Shown in pieces: positions 13,887 to 16,309 of a DNA stretch of 16,309 bases. The first letter of the stretch is position 1; the number at the start of each line of letters is the position of its first letter. A program made the position numbers and the translations under genes. Under the pieces are notes generated by a model that was not told the DNA's origin, ran no database searches, and was given only the letters and a program-made list of their open reading frames with translations. The stretch covers positions 1 through 16,309 of the forward strand of contig SYEA01000010.1 in assembly GCA_005800965.1 (NCBI GenBank), read 5' to 3'. This DNA is from Actinomycetota bacterium. GTDB taxonomy: Bacteria; Actinomycetota; Acidimicrobiia; Acidimicrobiales; Ilumatobacteraceae.

Positions 13887-13892
13887 AGGCTA
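13887..13892 (-). promoter_or_regulatory. Candidate -10 box for the rpsO operon
   Basis: The minus strand reads TAGCCT. Transcription would start about 6-7 nt later, near 13880, just before the first strand of the leader's outer stem at 13877. No clear -35 was seen. Confidence 0.4.
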
Positions 13893-13942
13893 CGGCGCAA
13901 TCACCCCACTTCCACTTCGCTCAGCGAGAGCAGCCGTGCAGT

Positions 13943-13948
13943 TAGCGT
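13943..13948 (+). promoter_or_regulatory. Candidate -10 box for leaderless transcription of ribE
   Basis: TAGCGT ends 7 nt before the GTG at 13956, and no Shine-Dalgarno site precedes that codon. The 193-nt gap between rpsO and ribE was checked by eye for the conserved FMN-riboswitch core and none was found. Confidence 0.4.
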
Positions 13949-13955
13949 TCAACAC

Positions 13956-14555
13956 GTGTTCACGGGCATCGTTGAAGAGCTCGGCTCGGTGGCTTCGCGC
14001 AGCGGATCACGCCTGCGAATCACCGCCAAGCACGTGTTGAGCGACAGCATCATTGGTGCCTCCATCGCAGTGAACGGCTGCTGTTTGACGGTTGTGCAAC
14101 AGGGTGAAGACTGGTGGGAGGCCGATGTGAGCGACGAAACCTTTCTGCGCACCACGCTCGGCGCACTGCAACCTGGCAGCCCGGTGAATCTTGAGCGACC
14201 AATGGCTGCCGACGGGCGTTTCGGTGGGCACGTGGTGCTCGGCCATGTAGACCTCGTCGGTGAAGTCGTGTCACCAGCCCCCGACCTGCGAGTGCGCATC
14301 GGGCGCGACCAGATGCATCTCATCGTTGAAAAAGGCTCGATCACCGTCGACGGCGTGAGTCTCACCGCATTCGGCTTGCAGCGTGACTCGTTTCAGGTTG
14401 CGGTCATTCCGCATACTGCGGCAGTAACAACACTCGGCGTGCGTCGCCCTGGCGACAAAGTAAACATTGAAATGGACGTGCTCGCCAAACATGTTGATCG
14501 TTTGATGAACACCCGCAGCAAGAAACGACGCATGCTTGGATGGTGGCGCAAATGA
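13956..14555 (+). CDS. ribE: Riboflavin synthase alpha chain
   Basis: A 199-residue enzyme that dismutates two 6,7-dimethyl-8-ribityllumazine molecules into riboflavin and 5-amino-6-ribitylaminouracil. The start at GTG 13956 is fixed by the family N-terminus (M)FTGIVEELG. The two similar beta-barrels are visible. Barrel 1 has GASIAVNGCCLTVV (about 28-41), and barrel 2 has HVVLGHVDLVGEV (about 89-101) and GSITVDGVSLTAFG (about 128-141). A longer frame from 13725 exists but is not supported. Its TGA overlaps the ATG of the chorismate mutase fusion (ATGA). Downstream FO synthase uses 5-amino-6-ribitylaminouracil, the by-product of this enzyme. Confidence 0.96.
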   Translation: MFTGIVEELGSVASRSGSRLRITAKHVLSDSIIGASIAVNGCCLTVVQQGEDWWEADVSDETFLRTTLGALQPGSPVNLERPMAADGRFGGHVVLGHVDLVGEVVSPAPDLRVRIGRDQMHLIVEKGSITVDGVSLTAFGLQRDSFQVAVIPHTAAVTTLGVRRPGDKVNIEMDVLAKHVDRLMNTRSKKRRMLGWWRK

Positions 14556-15313
14556 GCAACCTGAGCGACTTGCGCAAAGAAATCGACGACATCGATGCCG
14601 CAATCATCGAATTGTTGGCCCAACGCATGGAAGTGTGCCGTGAAGTGGCCGACCTCAAGTCGCAAAGCAATACTCCAGTCATTCAGCCACAGCGAGTGCG
14701 CGAAGTGCTCACGACACGTCGACAGTGGGCAATTGACAACGATGTTGACCCTGACTTTGCCGAACAACTCTTTCGTATTCTGCTTTCAGAAACGCACCGA
14801 ATCGAAGTGGCACACGACAAGAAATTTGAAAAACCCACCAAGGTTGCCGACGTGCTCGTTTCCACTCTCGACGCCGTGGCGTGTCGAATCGACCACGTAG
14901 TGGTTGCCGTGGCCAACCTTGCTGCTGCATCAACATTCTTGGCTTCGATCGGCTTTTCCACCACCATCACCGACGACGTCGGCATCGTGGTGGCCGAAGG
15001 TGGCGGAGTGACCGTGGTGCTCGTGGGGCCCGGCGACAAGGCAGTCGACAAACATCTCCAAGAACACGGCTCGGGCGTGCAACACATTGCCATCGAAGTG
15101 CTCAACGCCGGATATGTGCAAGAGCTACTGAAGGCCGCCAACGTGCCGCTGCTCACCGACGTGGTGATAGACGAACACGGCCACGAACAGTTCTTTACCG
15201 TGCTCGACCCGTCAACAGGCGTGCAATTGGGTTTCATCTCGCGCACCGGTAACCGGGTGCCAATGAACGGCCAGAACGTACGGGCGTTGTTCCGAGCCCT
15301 TGGCGACGCCTAG
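14552..15313 (+). CDS. Chorismate mutase (AroQ type) fused to a VOC domain
   Basis: A 253-residue two-domain protein. Residues 1-90 form an AroQ-type chorismate mutase (chorismate to prephenate, toward Tyr/Phe): LRKEIDDIDAAIIELLAQR, with Arg8, Arg25, Lys36 and Arg48 aligning with E. coli Arg11, Arg28, Lys39 and Arg51, and Glu85 at the Gln88 site. A short linker leads to a vicinal-oxygen-chelate (glyoxalase-fold) domain at about 112-233. That domain has RIDHVVVAV (His115) and GSGVQHIAIEV (His178), like methylmalonyl-CoA epimerase or hydroxyphenylpyruvate dioxygenase relatives. The usual terminal Glu ligand appears to be Gly228 (GVQLGFIS), so the metal site may be incomplete. I start at ATG 14552, overlapping the ribE stop; ATG 14540 is possible. 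The VOC function is unknown. Confidence 0.88.
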   Translation: MSNLSDLRKEIDDIDAAIIELLAQRMEVCREVADLKSQSNTPVIQPQRVREVLTTRRQWAIDNDVDPDFAEQLFRILLSETHRIEVAHDKKFEKPTKVADVLVSTLDAVACRIDHVVVAVANLAAASTFLASIGFSTTITDDVGIVVAEGGGVTVVLVGPGDKAVDKHLQEHGSGVQHIAIEVLNAGYVQELLKAANVPLLTDVVIDEHGHEQFFTVLDPSTGVQLGFISRTGNRVPMNGQNVRALFRALGDA

Positions 15314-15320
15314 GTCTTGC

Positions 15321-15326
15321 TATGGT
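15321..15326 (+). promoter_or_regulatory. Weak candidate -10 box upstream of fbiC
   Basis: TATGGT lies 7 nt after the chorismate mutase-VOC stop, without a convincing -35. It could give fbiC its own transcript with a leader of about 120 nt. The rest of the 142-nt gap (15314-15455) shows only the ribosome-binding site GGAAGG at 15445-15450. Confidence 0.25.
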
Positions 15327-15455
15327 GGGGTTGCTCGATGAATTCGAGTGGGTCGCACCTCTAACACTTGCGATTTGCTCGGTCGGGTGCTGACACAACA
15401 AATCAACGCAACTCACGACATGCTGGTCTCCCGCGTGGCGTGATGGAAGGCATTT

Positions 15456-16309
15456 GTGGAACACCAGCACTTCATCGACACCCCCCTCAGCGTCCTGCTG
15501 GGTGATGCGCGCAAGGTTCGCGACTTGCAATACGGCGCACGAATCACCTACTCGCCAAAGGTGTTCATCCCGCTCACCATGTTGTGTCGCGACAAGTGCG
15601 GATACTGCACCTTTGCCCAGCCACCTGCCCGACTCGAACACCCGTATCTTTCGCCCGAAGAAGTACTGGCCATCGCCAAGCGTGGCGCAGCACAGGGTTG
15701 CCACGAGGCGTTGTTCACGCTCGGCGAACGCCCCGAGTTGCGCTACGACATCGCACGTGACTGGCTACAGGCCCACGGCTACGACTCGACCGTGCACTAC
15801 TTACACGACATGGCCAAGTTGGTGCTCACCGAAACGGGTCTGCTGCCCCACGCCAACGCTGGTGCGTTGTTTAAAGAAGAGTTGGCGATGTTGCGGCGTG
15901 TTTCGCCGTCACAGGGCATGATGATCGAAACCCTGCGCGATGATCTTGAATGCCATCGTGGCGCACCCGACAAAGTGCCGCAGCGTCGTTTGGACACCCT
16001 CGAGTTCGCCGGCGAGCTGCAGATTCCCTTCACCACTGGCATTTTGGTGGGCATCGGCGAAAATCGCGCCGACCGCATCGCGGCACTCGAAGCCATTGCC
16101 GCATCCCACTTGCGACACGGCCACGTGCAAGAAGTAATCGTGCAAAACTTCTTACCCAAGCCGCGCACGGGCATGCAACACGACCCAGCGTGTGACCCCG
16201 ACGAATACCTGTGGGCGATCGCCGTCGCCCGATTGATTTTGCCTCCCGAGATACATCTGCAGGCACCGCCAAACTTGAGTGACGATTTTGGTGCACTACT
16301 CACCGCGGG
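15456..16309 (+). CDS. fbiC: FO synthase (FbiC/CofG), radical SAM, 3' end outside window
   Basis: The frame opens at GTG 15456, with GGAAGG 5 nt upstream and an in-frame TGA at 15441, so no earlier start is possible. It runs 284 codons to the window edge. The radical-SAM iron-sulfur motif is CRDKCGYC (Cys44, Cys48, Cys51), followed by TFAQPP. Downstream FTLGERPE, HANAGAL, SPSQGMMIET and VARLILPPEIHLQAPPNL are CofG/FbiC hallmarks. The enzyme joins tyrosine and 5-amino-6-ribitylaminouracil to make FO, the deazaflavin of cofactor F420. In Actinobacteria the CofG part is usually fused to CofH in one ~850-residue FbiC; the truncation prevents confirming that here. It lies downstream of ribE and the chorismate mutase fusion. 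Confidence 0.94.
   Translation, partial: MEHQHFIDTPLSVLLGDARKVRDLQYGARITYSPKVFIPLTMLCRDKCGYCTFAQPPARLEHPYLSPEEVLAIAKRGAAQGCHEALFTLGERPELRYDIARDWLQAHGYDSTVHYLHDMAKLVLTETGLLPHANAGALFKEELAMLRRVSPSQGMMIETLRDDLECHRGAPDKVPQRRLDTLEFAGELQIPFTTGILVGIGENRADRIAALEAIAASHLRHGHVQEVIVQNFLPKPRTGMQHDPACDPDEYLWAIAVARLILPPEIHLQAPPNLSDDFGALLTA

Noticed and set aside
13725..13955. Upstream extension of the ribE frame by 77 codons
   Set aside because: The family N-terminus FTGIVEELG begins at GTG 13956, and the extension runs antisense to the rpsO start and leader.
13763..13955. FMN riboswitch upstream of ribE
   Set aside because: The conserved FMN-riboswitch core sequences are not found on the plus strand. The structure there has its G-U pairs in the rpsO sense.
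15322..15393. 23-codon ORF before fbiC, possible leader peptide
   Set aside because: It has only a weak AGG site, no run of regulatory codons, and no attenuator hairpin was seen after it.

Overview
This window looks like a piece of a compact actinobacterial chromosome, most likely from the Acidimicrobiia or a relative. That assignment is inference from gene content. The window carries the start of an F420-pathway FO synthase (fbiC/cofG type), a polynucleotide phosphorylase with a long Arg/Gly/Asp-rich tail, an rpsO-pnp-dapB run, several GTG starts, and TANNNT boxes placed for leaderless transcription. No phage genes, insertion sequences, CRISPR arrays, tRNAs or rRNAs were seen.

Left part (1-2.5 kb, minus strand): an ARPP-1/DUF6569-like protein, an unlisted 48-residue basic protein, an HPP-family membrane protein and a truncated SDR oxidoreductase whose start overlaps the HPP stop. 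Next (2.5-6 kb): a coiled-coil membrane-anchored protein on the plus strand, a fatty-acyl-CoA ligase on the minus strand, a divergent DedA/VTT-like membrane protein, and a YbjN-like protein. The widest gene-poor stretch (6017-6414) holds a doubtful 67-residue ORF, a 14-bp perfect inverted repeat and three 30-bp tandem repeats. These lie just upstream of a thiol peroxidase (tpx).

Middle (6.9-10.2 kb): a minus-strand run of a pentapeptide-repeat lipoprotein, an APH/EcKinase-like phosphotransferase and a histidine phosphatase. The lipoprotein gene is divergent from an MscS-type channel. Then come dapB, pnp and rpsO on the minus strand, transcribed in the order rpsO, pnp, dapB, with a bulged stem-loop between rpsO and pnp. 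The rpsO leader can fold into a three-way junction. Its G-U pairs show that the minus strand is the RNA sense, so it is a candidate S15 autoregulatory leader.

Right part (13.9 kb to the end, plus strand): riboflavin synthase (ribE), a chorismate mutase-VOC fusion overlapping it by 4 bp (ATGA), then the 5' part of FO synthase. Known chemistry ties these together. Riboflavin synthase releases 5-amino-6-ribitylaminouracil, chorismate mutase feeds tyrosine, and FO synthase joins those two compounds into the F420 chromophore.

Two window-wide patterns stand out. All four convergent gene pairs end within -4 to +3 nt of each other. Four genes without a Shine-Dalgarno site have a TANNNT box exactly 6-7 nt before the start codon.
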